A DNA stretch of 64,000 bases from the NCBI RefSeq assembly GCF_014697615.1, contig NZ_JACJSD010000035.1, positions 1 through 64,000 of the forward strand, read 5' to 3'. Below the pieces are notes generated by a model that saw only the letters and a program-made list of their open reading frames with translations, made no database searches and had not been told where the DNA came from. A program made the position numbers and the translations under genes. Below are positions 34,911 to 43,309 of this stretch, one piece after another (the stretch's first letter is position 1; each line of letters starts with the position of its first letter). The DNA comes from Nostoc sp. FACHB-280. Its GTDB lineage: Bacteria; Cyanobacteriota; Cyanobacteriia; Cyanobacteriales; Nostocaceae.

Positions 34911-36428
34911 ATGTATCACAGACAACCCAAAGCAGCTAAAACTTCTACAAATCACTCCGATGCAATAGTTAATCCATTCGCACCCCGTCCTTTTGTTGTC
35001 TCCACCGAAGCAGAAGATAGCACCCAAACGCCCAATTTACAGCCCCAGGCATTTATAAATAATACATCAATTTCTCCAAACAACTTTGCCAATATCCCCG
35101 TTTTTCCTCCTGGTTATCAACCTCCACCACCGCCACGCCTTCAGATGAAACTTGCAATTAGTAAACCAGGGGATAAATCTGAACAAGAAAGTGAAAGTGT
35201 AGTTAAGGAAGCTATGCAACGGCTTGATATGCCTGTTGTCACGGCTATTCAGCGCAGTCAAAATCAGATTCTCAACCGAGACATTGACCCCACTCAAGTC
35301 CAAGATGGAACAACACCAATTAACCCCGAAGATATCGATTTAGAAAAAATTGGTCATGGCTTGATTTATAACGACGTTTTGACAGATCAAGATAAAGAAT
35401 GGTTGAGAGAACAAGGATTTCAAGAACAATGGTTTCCTGATGGTAATGTCGTCAATGCGGGTCAGGGATTGAATTATGGATTATTGTTACCGACCAAACA
35501 AGGAGTCACAGCCGGAAAACACCCCGTGTTGGCGTTTCGCGGAACTAGTGATTTAGCAACGGCATGGCAAGATTTAGATATTAACTCTCCTGGACATGGT
35601 GGTATTCAGAATTTACTTAAGGAAGTTCCCACAGGTTACATCGGTAATATCGTTTCAAAATCAGGCAAAATAGATGTTACAGGCCACAGTTTAGGCGGTG
35701 CATTAGCTCAACATTTTGTTGGTACTCATCCAACTTTGGTGAGACGACTGGTAACATTTCAATCGGCTGCGCCTAATGCCAAGCAATATCACAAAAATAT
35801 TGAATCGCTACCAGAAGAAGAAAGACCAGAGGTAGTTCACCACATTGCTAAAGGCGATATTGTAGATTTAGCCGGAGGAGAACATCTCAAAGGCACATTT
35901 TTTGAACATGATCTAGAAACTTCAGGATTAGCAAATTTCTCTACACTCGCCAGAATTAAACAAGCACACACATCTCAGCTATTAAATACTGAAGATATCG
36001 TCGGCGAAGCAGGTCATGGTCGTCATGCTAAAAATATCACCATGATGGAAAATGCAACTCGTCCTTATACAAAATCTCGATTAGTCGAAGCAGGCAGAAT
36101 GATGGCGCTCAATAAAGGTACTGCTGTTGCTGGTGGCTTGTTGGTTGGTGCGGCGGGATTAGCAGGGACAGCAGTAGAAGTTCCCACCAGATTAGCTTAC
36201 CAAGGTGTGAAAAAAGCCGGAAGTGCGATCGCTTCTGGTGCATCAATAGCTGGAAGTGCGATCGCCTCTGGTGCATCTAAAGCCGGAAATGCGATCGCTT
36301 CTGGTGCATCAATAGCCGGAAATGCGATCGCTTCTGGTGCATCTAAAGCTGGAAGTGCGATCGCTTCTGGTGCATCATCTCTTTATGAAACTGCCACTAG
36401 TTTCTTCTCTAACAACAACCAAGAATAA
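34911..36428 (+). CDS. Lipase-domain protein with a DUF4157-type cargo N-terminus and a repeat tail
   Basis: About 505 residues. Residues 1-~95 (MYHRQPK..., FAPRPFVVS, PPGYQPPPPPRLQMKLAISKPGDKSEQE) match the N-terminus of the DUF4157 protein at 37192, but the DUF4157 metallopeptidase domain is missing. A class-3-type lipase domain follows (~145-340), with AFRGTSD and the nucleophile elbow GHSLGGA (Ser260). The C-terminus has a Gly/Ala-rich hydrophobic stretch (GTAVAGGLLVGAAGLAGTAV), then five 11-residue repeats AGSAIASGASK (436-490). DUF4157-type N-termini mark cargo of extracellular contractile injection systems in many bacteria. The start has GGAG 7 nt upstream. It is probably a toxin or cell-wall/lipid effector; that role is inference. 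Confidence 0.85.
   Translation: MYHRQPKAAKTSTNHSDAIVNPFAPRPFVVSTEAEDSTQTPNLQPQAFINNTSISPNNFANIPVFPPGYQPPPPPRLQMKLAISKPGDKSEQESESVVKEAMQRLDMPVVTAIQRSQNQILNRDIDPTQVQDGTTPINPEDIDLEKIGHGLIYNDVLTDQDKEWLREQGFQEQWFPDGNVVNAGQGLNYGLLLPTKQGVTAGKHPVLAFRGTSDLATAWQDLDINSPGHGGIQNLLKEVPTGYIGNIVSKSGKIDVTGHSLGGALAQHFVGTHPTLVRRLVTFQSAAPNAKQYHKNIESLPEEERPEVVHHIAKGDIVDLAGGEHLKGTFFEHDLETSGLANFSTLARIKQAHTSQLLNTEDIVGEAGHGRHAKNITMMENATRPYTKSRLVEAGRMMALNKGTAVAGGLLVGAAGLAGTAVEVPTRLAYQGVKKAGSAIASGASIAGSAIASGASKAGNAIASGASIAGNAIASGASKAGSAIASGASSLYETATSFFSNNNQE
36216..36380 (+). repeat. Five in-frame 33-bp repeats, each centred on HIP1
   Basis: Copies start at 36216, 36249, 36282, 36315 and 36348. Each encodes 11 residues of the form AG(S/N)AIASGAS(I/K/S), and each contains GCGATCGC. 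They differ by 1-5 bases. Confidence 0.95.
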
Positions 36429-36432
36429 TCCG

Positions 36433-36545
36433 ATAGCCTTCTTATTTGATATCCAAACAAAACAGACAAGGGAGATAAGGGAGACAAGGAAGACCAGGGG
36501 GACAAGGGAGATAGATATTTGTAAACCATTTGTGATTGCTATATA
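36433..36545. mobile_element. MITE-like element with GACAAGGGA repeats
   Basis: Runs from TAGCCTTCTTATTTGATATCC through GACAAGGGAGATAAGGGAGAC 9-mer repeats (36470-36512) to TTTGTAAACC and ATTTGTGATTGCTATATA. Separates the lipase-fused gene from the DcrB-like gene. Confidence 0.5.
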
Positions 36546-36554
36546 AGTAGTTAT

Positions 36555-37061
36555 ATGAATAACTCATTGATATTTGAACGCCATTTTAGTGACAAACTTG
36601 AGATATCACTAGAAATTCCTCAAACTTGGCAAAAAATTGCCAATCATCATTTAGATGAGCATACAGAAGGATATTTTCATCCTGCACAATCGACATATAA
36701 TCCCCAAATTTTTATCAAGAAAATTGTTATTCCTGAAGCAGAACAACACGAACAAAACTTTATAGAACTTGCAGATGAACTGCTGCAATTACCCTTACAA
36801 AAATTACAGCCAGAACAGTTTGAAATAATTTCTCAAACACTAACAAAAATTGATAAATATCCGGCAAGATTAGATATTTTTGTGTTTCAACCACCTGATG
36901 TTGAACTGCCCATTACACAATATCAAGTTTGTTGGCAATGTCATCAACTTGTTTATGGATTAGTTGCAATGATAGAGTCAACCGCAGAATTAGAATATTT
37001 ACCAATTTTCGCCACAGTTGCAGGTTCGATTAACTGCCATCCTGATGTTAGTAGCGAATGA
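36555..37061 (+). CDS. DcrB/DUF1795-like protein, possible cargo chaperone
   Basis: A 168-residue soluble protein with no signal peptide. The order IPQTWQK, NPQIFIKKIVIPE, a helix (EQNFIELADELLQLPLQKL), KIDKYPARLDIFVF, YQVCWQCHQLVYGLVAMI and a closing helix matches the DcrB/DUF1795 (PsbP-like) fold. Eag chaperones, which bind hydrophobic segments of type VI secretion effectors, belong to this superfamily. The position between two cargo-like genes, one with a hydrophobic tail, suggests a chaperone; this is inference. The fold assignment is from pattern only. Confidence 0.6.
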   Translation: MNNSLIFERHFSDKLEISLEIPQTWQKIANHHLDEHTEGYFHPAQSTYNPQIFIKKIVIPEAEQHEQNFIELADELLQLPLQKLQPEQFEIISQTLTKIDKYPARLDIFVFQPPDVELPITQYQVCWQCHQLVYGLVAMIESTAELEYLPIFATVAGSINCHPDVSSE

Positions 37062-37100
37062 TATATGAACAATAGTATCGATTTTGGCGATCGCTATTTT

Positions 37101-37191
37101 TCTTCAGTAAGATAGTGCCAAATTTTTACAAACTTTCTACCGCAATAATACGGTAGGTTTTGTGTTGGCAAAAAATATCTGGAGAAGAAAA
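37101..37191 (+). promoter_or_regulatory. Conserved leader of the DUF4157 gene (copy 2)
   Basis: Shares the 26-base block and the ribosome site with copy 1. The hairpin is CTACCG (37137-37142) with CGGTAG (37151-37156). Relative to copy 1 the stem-flanking pairs change together (UA/G-U to CU/AG), which favours a conserved RNA structure. Confidence 0.6.
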
Positions 37192-38805
37192 ATGTATAAG
37201 CGACAAACTAGTAAAGGTAAATCATCGACAAATCATGATGCACCAGCAAATCAATTTGCACCTCGTCGCTTTGTCATTCAACCCCAGACCGAAGAAGCAG
37301 AACAAACACCAGCAGATTTACAAGCAAAATCACCAACAACACCAGGTAACAACCTTGCCAATATTCCCATTTTTCCCCCTGGCTATCAACCGCCGCCACC
37401 ACCAAGAATCCAAATGAAACTTAGCATTGGTGAACCAGGGGATAAATATGAGCAAGAAGCTGACAAATTAGCAAAAGATGTAGTGCAGCGAATCAATTCT
37501 TCAGAAACTCCACCAGTACAGGCACAGTCACAACCAGAAGAAGAAGACAAACTGCGAGCTAAACCCATAATGCAACGTCTTTCTGTTGGAGGTGGTATGG
37601 CAGCAACATCTGATTTAGAAACATCTATTCAACAGGCAAGGGGTAGTGGACAACCTCTGACAGAAAGTATCCGGGAACCAATGGAGACAGCCTTTGGAGC
37701 AGATTTTAGTGGTGTCAAGATTCACACCGATGCTCAGTCAGATCAATTAAATCAATCAATTCAGGCGAAAGCGTTTACTACAGGACAAGATGTGTTCTTT
37801 CGCCAAGGGGAATATCAGCCAGAAACTAGAGGAGGACAAGAATTGTTGGCTCATGAATTGACTCATGTAGTGCAGCAGAATGGTAAAACATTGCAGAAAA
37901 CGAGTGATATCAACAGCATATTGAGTACTGCCAAAGCAGAAGTGCAACAAAAAACGGCAATAAATACGATTCAAAGATACTTAATGACCGATGAGCAGCG
38001 ACAGGAAGTTTACACCAATATGGCGAAGAGTAAAGTAGCCAAAGGATATGGACAATTCTTCAAAAAAGGAGGCAGAGCATATTTAGAAACATGGCTGACT
38101 AAAAATGAAGCTTATACGAAAAATGTGAACTATGATGACGAAGACATTAATCTAATAATTGAAGTATATGAAAAATATGAAAAAGTAATAGGGTTTTTGA
38201 GTTTTAATGAGTTTGTCGATCTGTTAGCTGAAGTTGGCGGAAAAGCACTCACTTATGCCACAACAATGAAAGAGCTTAAATTCAAAAACCAGCCTAGTAT
38301 AGTTTTTGGATTTTGTTTAACTCAAGCAAACTATGATTCAGCGAAAAATGTAATAGTTGTTGATCCATTCAGAGTAAAGGATGATTTAGAAGCCTTAGAT
38401 GCAGCATTATTTGAGTGTATGAATGCACTTCAGAGAGATGAGATGCGTGCAAACTTTAAGATCCCAGAGGATGCAGAGCGAGGATTAGCAATAGCGAAAC
38501 AGGAATTTAAGAGTGAATGTATGTACATAACGCAACTGAAGAACATCAATGATGCTAGCAATCTTGATGAATTGGTCGCAAAGTTAGGCATCGACAAGAT
38601 GTACTTGGAAACGGTAAGCTTCGATAATTGCAAAGAGGGCGGCGTTCCTATGCCAGATCGCTCAATCCTTTCGCGCCAAGATGCACGAACAGCCTTATGG
38701 CATTACAAAACAAAAGATTGGGCAGAGAAAGATAGGGAATATGTATGGGTGCGAGCAAATCATGGAGAAGGTGTGGCATCATCTATGGAGCTTTATGCCC
38801 ATTAG
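37192..38805 (+). CDS. DUF4157 protein with an unassigned C-terminal domain
   Basis: A 537-residue protein. Residues 1-~100 are the cargo-type N-terminus (FAPRRFVIQ, PPGYQPPPPPRIQMKLSIGEPGDKYEQEADKLA). The DUF4157 core (~165-230) reads PLTESIREPMETAFGADFSGVKIHTDAQSDQLN...FTTGQDVFF and ends in LLAHELTHVVQQ with HELTH at 221-225, an intact HExxH zinc motif. The C-terminal ~270 residues, with AALFECMNALQRDEMR and RQDARTALWHYKTKDWAEKDREYVW, match nothing I recognise. In cyanobacteria DUF4157 proteins are known near, and as cargo of, contractile injection systems. The start has GGAG 7 nt upstream. Confidence 0.88.
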   Translation: MYKRQTSKGKSSTNHDAPANQFAPRRFVIQPQTEEAEQTPADLQAKSPTTPGNNLANIPIFPPGYQPPPPPRIQMKLSIGEPGDKYEQEADKLAKDVVQRINSSETPPVQAQSQPEEEDKLRAKPIMQRLSVGGGMAATSDLETSIQQARGSGQPLTESIREPMETAFGADFSGVKIHTDAQSDQLNQSIQAKAFTTGQDVFFRQGEYQPETRGGQELLAHELTHVVQQNGKTLQKTSDINSILSTAKAEVQQKTAINTIQRYLMTDEQRQEVYTNMAKSKVAKGYGQFFKKGGRAYLETWLTKNEAYTKNVNYDDEDINLIIEVYEKYEKVIGFLSFNEFVDLLAEVGGKALTYATTMKELKFKNQPSIVFGFCLTQANYDSAKNVIVVDPFRVKDDLEALDAALFECMNALQRDEMRANFKIPEDAERGLAIAKQEFKSECMYITQLKNINDASNLDELVAKLGIDKMYLETVSFDNCKEGGVPMPDRSILSRQDARTALWHYKTKDWAEKDREYVWVRANHGEGVASSMELYAH

Positions 38806-38839
38806 ACATCTCCAGAAATTCAATATACATTAGCCAGAA

Positions 38840-38935
38840 ATCTTGTAGGGTGCGTTGATGAAATTGAACGCACCGTATTTATATTTATTTTCGGTGTGTT
38901 AGGCATAAGCCGTAACGCACCAAAAACCTTGCAAT
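38840..38935. repeat. Dispersed GGTGCGTT-type inverted repeat
   Basis: GGGTGCGTTGATG...TTGAACGCACCG followed by GGTGTGTTAGGC...CGTAACGCACC forms nested inverted repeats of the kind seen dispersed between genes in Nostoc-type genomes. It lies after the DUF4157 gene and could also stop transcription. Confidence 0.55.
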
Positions 38936-39031
38936 GGATGTGTTAAGCTGTCTTGAAAAGATCCTATGTGTATTTCAAAAAATCAACAGACAACAAAAGA
39001 CATTTAACTCTGTCACCTGTCACCTACCTTA

Positions 39032-40351
39032 CTAACCTCTATACAAAATTTCATTCCTACTAGTAGCGCCTAGTTCTGGTAAAGAGTTAGCGGGTGAGTG
39101 GGGAGTAATCGCTGTAGGAACTGCGGGAGCTACTGCTAATTGTTTGACTAGACTTTGCAAGAACTTGTCTTGTTCTATGCGGTAATTTGAGACGAAGGGG
39201 CCACGGTTGAGGATAGCAAACCAAACTAAACCGCGATCGCGTGTTGGCACAACTCCAGCTAAAGAACTGACATCGCGGAGGGTACCAGTTTTCATCACAG
39301 TCCCGACAGGCATATGTCTGCTGTGTACCGTTCCGCGATGATCAAACCCAGACATCGGAAACAAATCTGCTAAATTCAGGTTATATGCTGCTGCTTGCTG
39401 TTGAATCGCCATTAACATCGCACAAACAGCCCTGGGAGAAATGCGATTTTCTGGGCCAAGTCCAGAACCATTGATTAATTGAATTTCTGACTCAGGTACT
39501 CGCGCCAGATAAGCTGCTGTTGATTGCACTACACCTGCACCGCCTACTGATTCTGCCAGCATCTGTGCCATTTCGTTATTGCTGTAAACGTTCATTTCTT
39601 TCAGCAATTGGCGCAAGGGCAAAGATTTGTGCCGCACTAGCAAAGTTTGTTGTGGCGGTTGAGGGGCAACTTTGACAGCACCTGTAATCACAACTTCCGG
39701 TTTGGGTGTACCTTTGGGCATGATGGAGTAGACATAAGTTTCTGGACGAGTCCAAGTTTTATAGTTAAGTGCTTGCTTCACCATCTGACCAGCCAGTAGG
39801 GGGTGACGCTGGAAATTCATGGCGAAATTGCCTGTAATCACCAAGTTCCCTTTTACTTGCTTAATGCCCATTTTATTGAGTGTATTGCCCAGGGCGATCG
39901 CTTCTTCCCATACAAACATCGGGTCGCCACCACCAGCAATGACCAAATCACCTTGCACTACACCATTGACTACAGGCCCGGTAGTCCCAATCAAAGTTTC
40001 AAATTGATGGTCTGGCCCCCAAGTTTTCAAAGAAACTAAGGAAGTGGCAATCTTGGTTAACGAAGCCGCCGGTAATGGTGTTGTTCCTTGATGATTAGCC
40101 ATGAGTATTGGCCCAGACTGTAACCAAACACCTTGGCTTTCGGCTAAATTTTGGGCAACTAACTTAGATTTAACTAGTCCTTGTAAGTATTGCTGGACAG
40201 TAGTTACCCCGATGGGGTTGGGATCAGAAGCCAGAACCAAGCCAGGGTTTGCTTGCCCAGCTAATGCTTCTAAAGCATCAGAAGGCTTAATTTCCACCCC
40301 AGCCATTTCCAGCCACAGAGAAACCAAACCCGAACTTAATAATTCCAGCAT
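39032..40351 (-). CDS. dacB: D-alanyl-D-alanine carboxypeptidase/endopeptidase (peptidase S13, DacB/PBP4)
   Basis: A 439-residue penicillin-binding protein that trims peptidoglycan side chains. The three active-site motifs are present: SLTK (in PAASLTKIATS), SNN (in VYSNNEMAQ) and KTG (in VMKTGTLRDV). The order and the long insertion between SLTK and SNN fit family S13. The N-terminus (MLELLSSGLVSLWLEMAG) is a weak signal or membrane anchor. A Pro-rich tail ends the protein. Single gene. Confidence 0.92.
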   Translation of the reverse strand: MLELLSSGLVSLWLEMAGVEIKPSDALEALAGQANPGLVLASDPNPIGVTTVQQYLQGLVKSKLVAQNLAESQGVWLQSGPILMANHQGTTPLPAASLTKIATSLVSLKTWGPDHQFETLIGTTGPVVNGVVQGDLVIAGGGDPMFVWEEAIALGNTLNKMGIKQVKGNLVITGNFAMNFQRHPLLAGQMVKQALNYKTWTRPETYVYSIMPKGTPKPEVVITGAVKVAPQPPQQTLLVRHKSLPLRQLLKEMNVYSNNEMAQMLAESVGGAGVVQSTAAYLARVPESEIQLINGSGLGPENRISPRAVCAMLMAIQQQAAAYNLNLADLFPMSGFDHRGTVHSRHMPVGTVMKTGTLRDVSSLAGVVPTRDRGLVWFAILNRGPFVSNYRIEQDKFLQSLVKQLAVAPAVPTAITPHSPANSLPELGATSRNEILYRG

Positions 40352-40508
40352 TTCTTACTCCCCAAATTCTACGATGTGCTTTGTGATTTACTGTGCTAAT
40401 ATACAGGCTTTTTTATGCTCATCAGCATTGGGTAATCATAACTGGTCTCTTCCTAATCTGGTAGTCGGTAGAAGAAATTTTTATTTGTTATTTATTTGAC
40501 TTGACTAT

Positions 40509-40595
40509 GACTTACGCAAAAGTATAATAAAACGAACCGCAAAGGACGCAAAGGACACAAAGTTATAAGAGTTTGCGAGATTGATTGCGTAAGTC
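40509..40595. mobile_element. 87-bp MITE-like element, GACTTACGCAA family
   Basis: Perfect 11-bp inverted ends GACTTACGCAA (40509-40519) and TTGCGTAAGTC (40585-40595). The interior carries ACCGCAAAGGACGCAAAGG, the same core found inside the element at 57620-57782. Confidence 0.65.
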
Positions 40596-40639
40596 TTATT
40601 GACCATAGTTAGAGTGCTTTAATTTCTAAGCGATCGCGG

Positions 40640-40724
40640 TTCTATTTTATATATGAACAAGAGAGATAAGGTAGACAAGGACAACCAGGGAGAAATCTTT
40701 GTGAATCATTGAGGATTGCTATAG
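40640..40724. mobile_element. MITE-like element, GGATTGCTAT family
   Basis: From TTCTATTTTATATATGAAC through AGATAAGGTAGACAAGG to TTTGTGAATCATTGAGGATTGCTATAG; same orientation and layout as the copy at 36433-36545. Confidence 0.55.
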
Positions 40725-40872
40725 ATAGCAAATAATAAATATTTATAGTAGCAAGACTTAAACAATTTAGTCGCAAAGTTTTCTAGAGAAAATTTACCTA
40801 ATTAGTTTATCTTATGCAAGTTTTTAGTCTTGTGAATTTGGGAATTATAAAGATACAATCATTGGAATTTTT

Positions 40873-42711
40873 ATGTCTCTTTTAACAGATGCGCTGGATA
40901 GAATTGAGACTTGGTTAGTGAGTCATCAACCTGAATTTGCCTTGAGTTTAGCGCCTGGATTAACTCGCCAAGAAATAGACGCAATTGTTGAAAATTTTCC
41001 TTATCGATTGCCAGAAGAATTATACGAGCTTTACGGGTGGCATAATAGTTGCCGAGGTTTAAGTTGTGGCTATGTAGTTCCTAAGTTTGACAATTTTTTC
41101 TCTTTGCAAGAGGCTTTGAAATGGTACGCAGACTTTTTAAGTTGGGGCTTTGATTGGAATCCGCAGTGGCTACCAATATTAGATTTTAATGGTGATTATA
41201 GATACGCTGTTGTTGTGGGAGAGGAAACTGCTCCCCTTTGGTTCATCGATCCAGAGGGTGGTATTGAAGAAATTCGCTGGGATAGTTTAACAGATTTAAT
41301 GCTGGCGACAGCAGAGTGTTACGAAACTGGTGCTTATTATCTTGATGATGAAAGAGACACAGAGGCAGACGAACAAAAAGTTGCAGAAATTCACCGTAAG
41401 TATAACTATCGGGGCAGAGAAAAATCAACTACGAATGAATCATACAATCCTGAGCCGCCAACAGTTGCGAGTGAAGTTGATTTGTCTCATCCGAATGCCC
41501 TAGAAGAGTTAATTCAGGCTTTGCAAGCTGCACCATTGAATCCTGATGCTGGTATATTACAAGCAATGGCAGCTAATACGTTAGATAATTTAGTAAATTC
41601 GGGTTTAGCTAATTTAGTTGGTGCGGAACCGTTAGTAATTGGTTTACAAAATATACTCTATGACAATGCTGGCCATGCTCTGGCAGCAAAAAAGTTAGGT
41701 GAATTAGGCGATATTCGAGGAGTTGAGCCACTGTTACAAGCTTTAAGCCATCCCTCTAGTAAAGTCAGAACGAATGCAATTAAATCATTGGTAAAGTTGG
41801 GAGATAGTCGAGCCGTTGAACCGCTAATTCAGTGTTTGCAAGACTCAGATTTTTTTGTGCGAGCCGACGCAGCATGGGCGCTGGCTGAATTTGGCGATAC
41901 TCAAGCGATTGAACCGTTAATTGAAGTATTGAGTTATCAAAATCATTCTACTGCTTGTCGTGCGATCGCCTCAGCATTAGGAAAGTTTGGCGATGTCAGA
42001 GCTATAGAACCTCTGATTGCAGTGTTTCGCAGCAATGGTAGTTTTCTCATAGATGTTTCTAGTTTCCCTCACGTCAAATTAGCTGTGGTTCATGCTTTAC
42101 GGCTCATGGATGATTCTAGAACTACAGATATTTTGGTGGAATTTCTCAGAGATAGAGAAGGTTTATTACAAGCTATCAACAGAGATTGGCTACGTTCTGA
42201 GCAAGCAACTAAGGAAGTTATCGAAACTCTCTTTACCCGTCAATATCCTGACTTAATCCCAATTTTAGCCCAGTTGCTGCAAGATTCTGAAAGTCGCATC
42301 CAAGTGAACATAATTTCAGCGATCGCTAAAATTGTCAATCCGCAAATAGTCGATTTATTAATTTTAGTACTAGCCAGTGAAGATAACTGGCTACGTCAAA
42401 TGAGTATCTCATTCCTTGGAGCAAGAAGAGAAACTAAAGCCGTTGAGCCTCTGATCAATATTTTGCAAGATGCAAATGCAGATTTACGTTTAGCTGCTGT
42501 TCAAGCTTTAGAAAAAATGGATGATTCTAGGGTTGTAGATGCTTTAATTGCAATGCTCAAAGATGAAAATTATCATGTGCGTGGTACAGCAGCATTGGCA
42601 TTAGGCAATTTAGGAAATTACCGCGCTGTGGAAGCATTAAATCTATGTTTAGCAGACGAAAACTCTGTGGTTCGTAAAATTGTTCAACAAGCATTAAATA
42701 AAATTTCGTAA
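40873..42711 (+). CDS. SMI1/KNR4 (SUKH) domain fused to HEAT/PBS-lyase repeats
   Basis: A 612-residue protein. Residues ~1-165 form a SMI1/KNR4-type domain: LTRQEIDAIVENFPYRLPEELYELYGWHN, then WLPILDFNGDYRYAVVVGEETAPLWFIDPEGG, as in SUKH-superfamily immunity proteins. After a linker, about ten HEAT/PBS-lyase-like repeats follow (pattern AVEPLIQxLxDxxxxVRxxAAxALxxxGD). Such repeats bind proteins, and in cyanobacteria some help phycobilin attachment; no lyase role is shown here. The fusion could be an immunity or scaffold protein. Single gene. Confidence 0.82.
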   Translation: MSLLTDALDRIETWLVSHQPEFALSLAPGLTRQEIDAIVENFPYRLPEELYELYGWHNSCRGLSCGYVVPKFDNFFSLQEALKWYADFLSWGFDWNPQWLPILDFNGDYRYAVVVGEETAPLWFIDPEGGIEEIRWDSLTDLMLATAECYETGAYYLDDERDTEADEQKVAEIHRKYNYRGREKSTTNESYNPEPPTVASEVDLSHPNALEELIQALQAAPLNPDAGILQAMAANTLDNLVNSGLANLVGAEPLVIGLQNILYDNAGHALAAKKLGELGDIRGVEPLLQALSHPSSKVRTNAIKSLVKLGDSRAVEPLIQCLQDSDFFVRADAAWALAEFGDTQAIEPLIEVLSYQNHSTACRAIASALGKFGDVRAIEPLIAVFRSNGSFLIDVSSFPHVKLAVVHALRLMDDSRTTDILVEFLRDREGLLQAINRDWLRSEQATKEVIETLFTRQYPDLIPILAQLLQDSESRIQVNIISAIAKIVNPQIVDLLILVLASEDNWLRQMSISFLGARRETKAVEPLINILQDANADLRLAAVQALEKMDDSRVVDALIAMLKDENYHVRGTAALALGNLGNYRAVEALNLCLADENSVVRKIVQQALNKIS

Positions 42712-43309
42712 CTAAAAATCATGAAATATGAAGAATTGCCGATAGTGTAATACAAAAAATAAATCATTCAATTTATTTAATCAACAAGACTGCTATGTCT
42801 CTTGTATCCCTTATCTCTAGACAATGGGATATTCTTTTAATTAGCATTTTTGGATAACTGTGATGCTAATACAGTGCTACTCTGTTGGCGAAATAATTCT
42901 TAGATAAGTTGTTCAGTCATTATTTAGACTATATGAGAACACCTGCAAAAGCCCTACAGTTAAGGCTAAAGTACGCCTGTGGGACAAATAATTAGTTTTT
43001 TTGCAACACAATATTACATTAATTTGAGTCTACAAACTTCGTTAATTGGCATTTAAAGTTTTGACTAACTATCAAATTATGAGCTTGAAATTAATTTTGA
43101 TTTCATGTATCTTGTTTTTATAATCATTATCATATAAGTACACTTAGTCAATTTACTTAATTAGCTAAATCATGTAATATATTCATAAATTTCAGCATCT
43201 ATTCAAGCTTTGCTGTTAACCTCAAACAGACTCTCATACCTAATTTAGTCATCGATAAACATAATAAAACTAGACTTACAAAGTATTTAATAACCATATA
43301 TCAAGACAA
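42712..43309. other. 598-bp intergenic region
   Basis: AT-rich. A weak relic of the CTTGTCTCCCTT repeat (near 42795-42815) is the only repeat-like feature, and no terminator hairpin was found. The promoter of the GGDEF gene should lie in its right part. Confidence 0.4.

Larger units (their letters stand above)
40352..40872. other. 521-bp intergenic region with two repeat-family members
   Basis: Divergent between dacB and the SUKH-HEAT gene. It contains the 87-bp element at 40509-40595, the MITE-like copy at 40640-40724 and a HIP1 site at 40630. No protein-coding frame was supported. Confidence 0.55.

Noticed and set aside
34820-38805. A complete contractile injection system
   Set aside because: No sheath, tube, baseplate or ATPase gene lies nearby; only cargo-like and chaperone-like genes are present.
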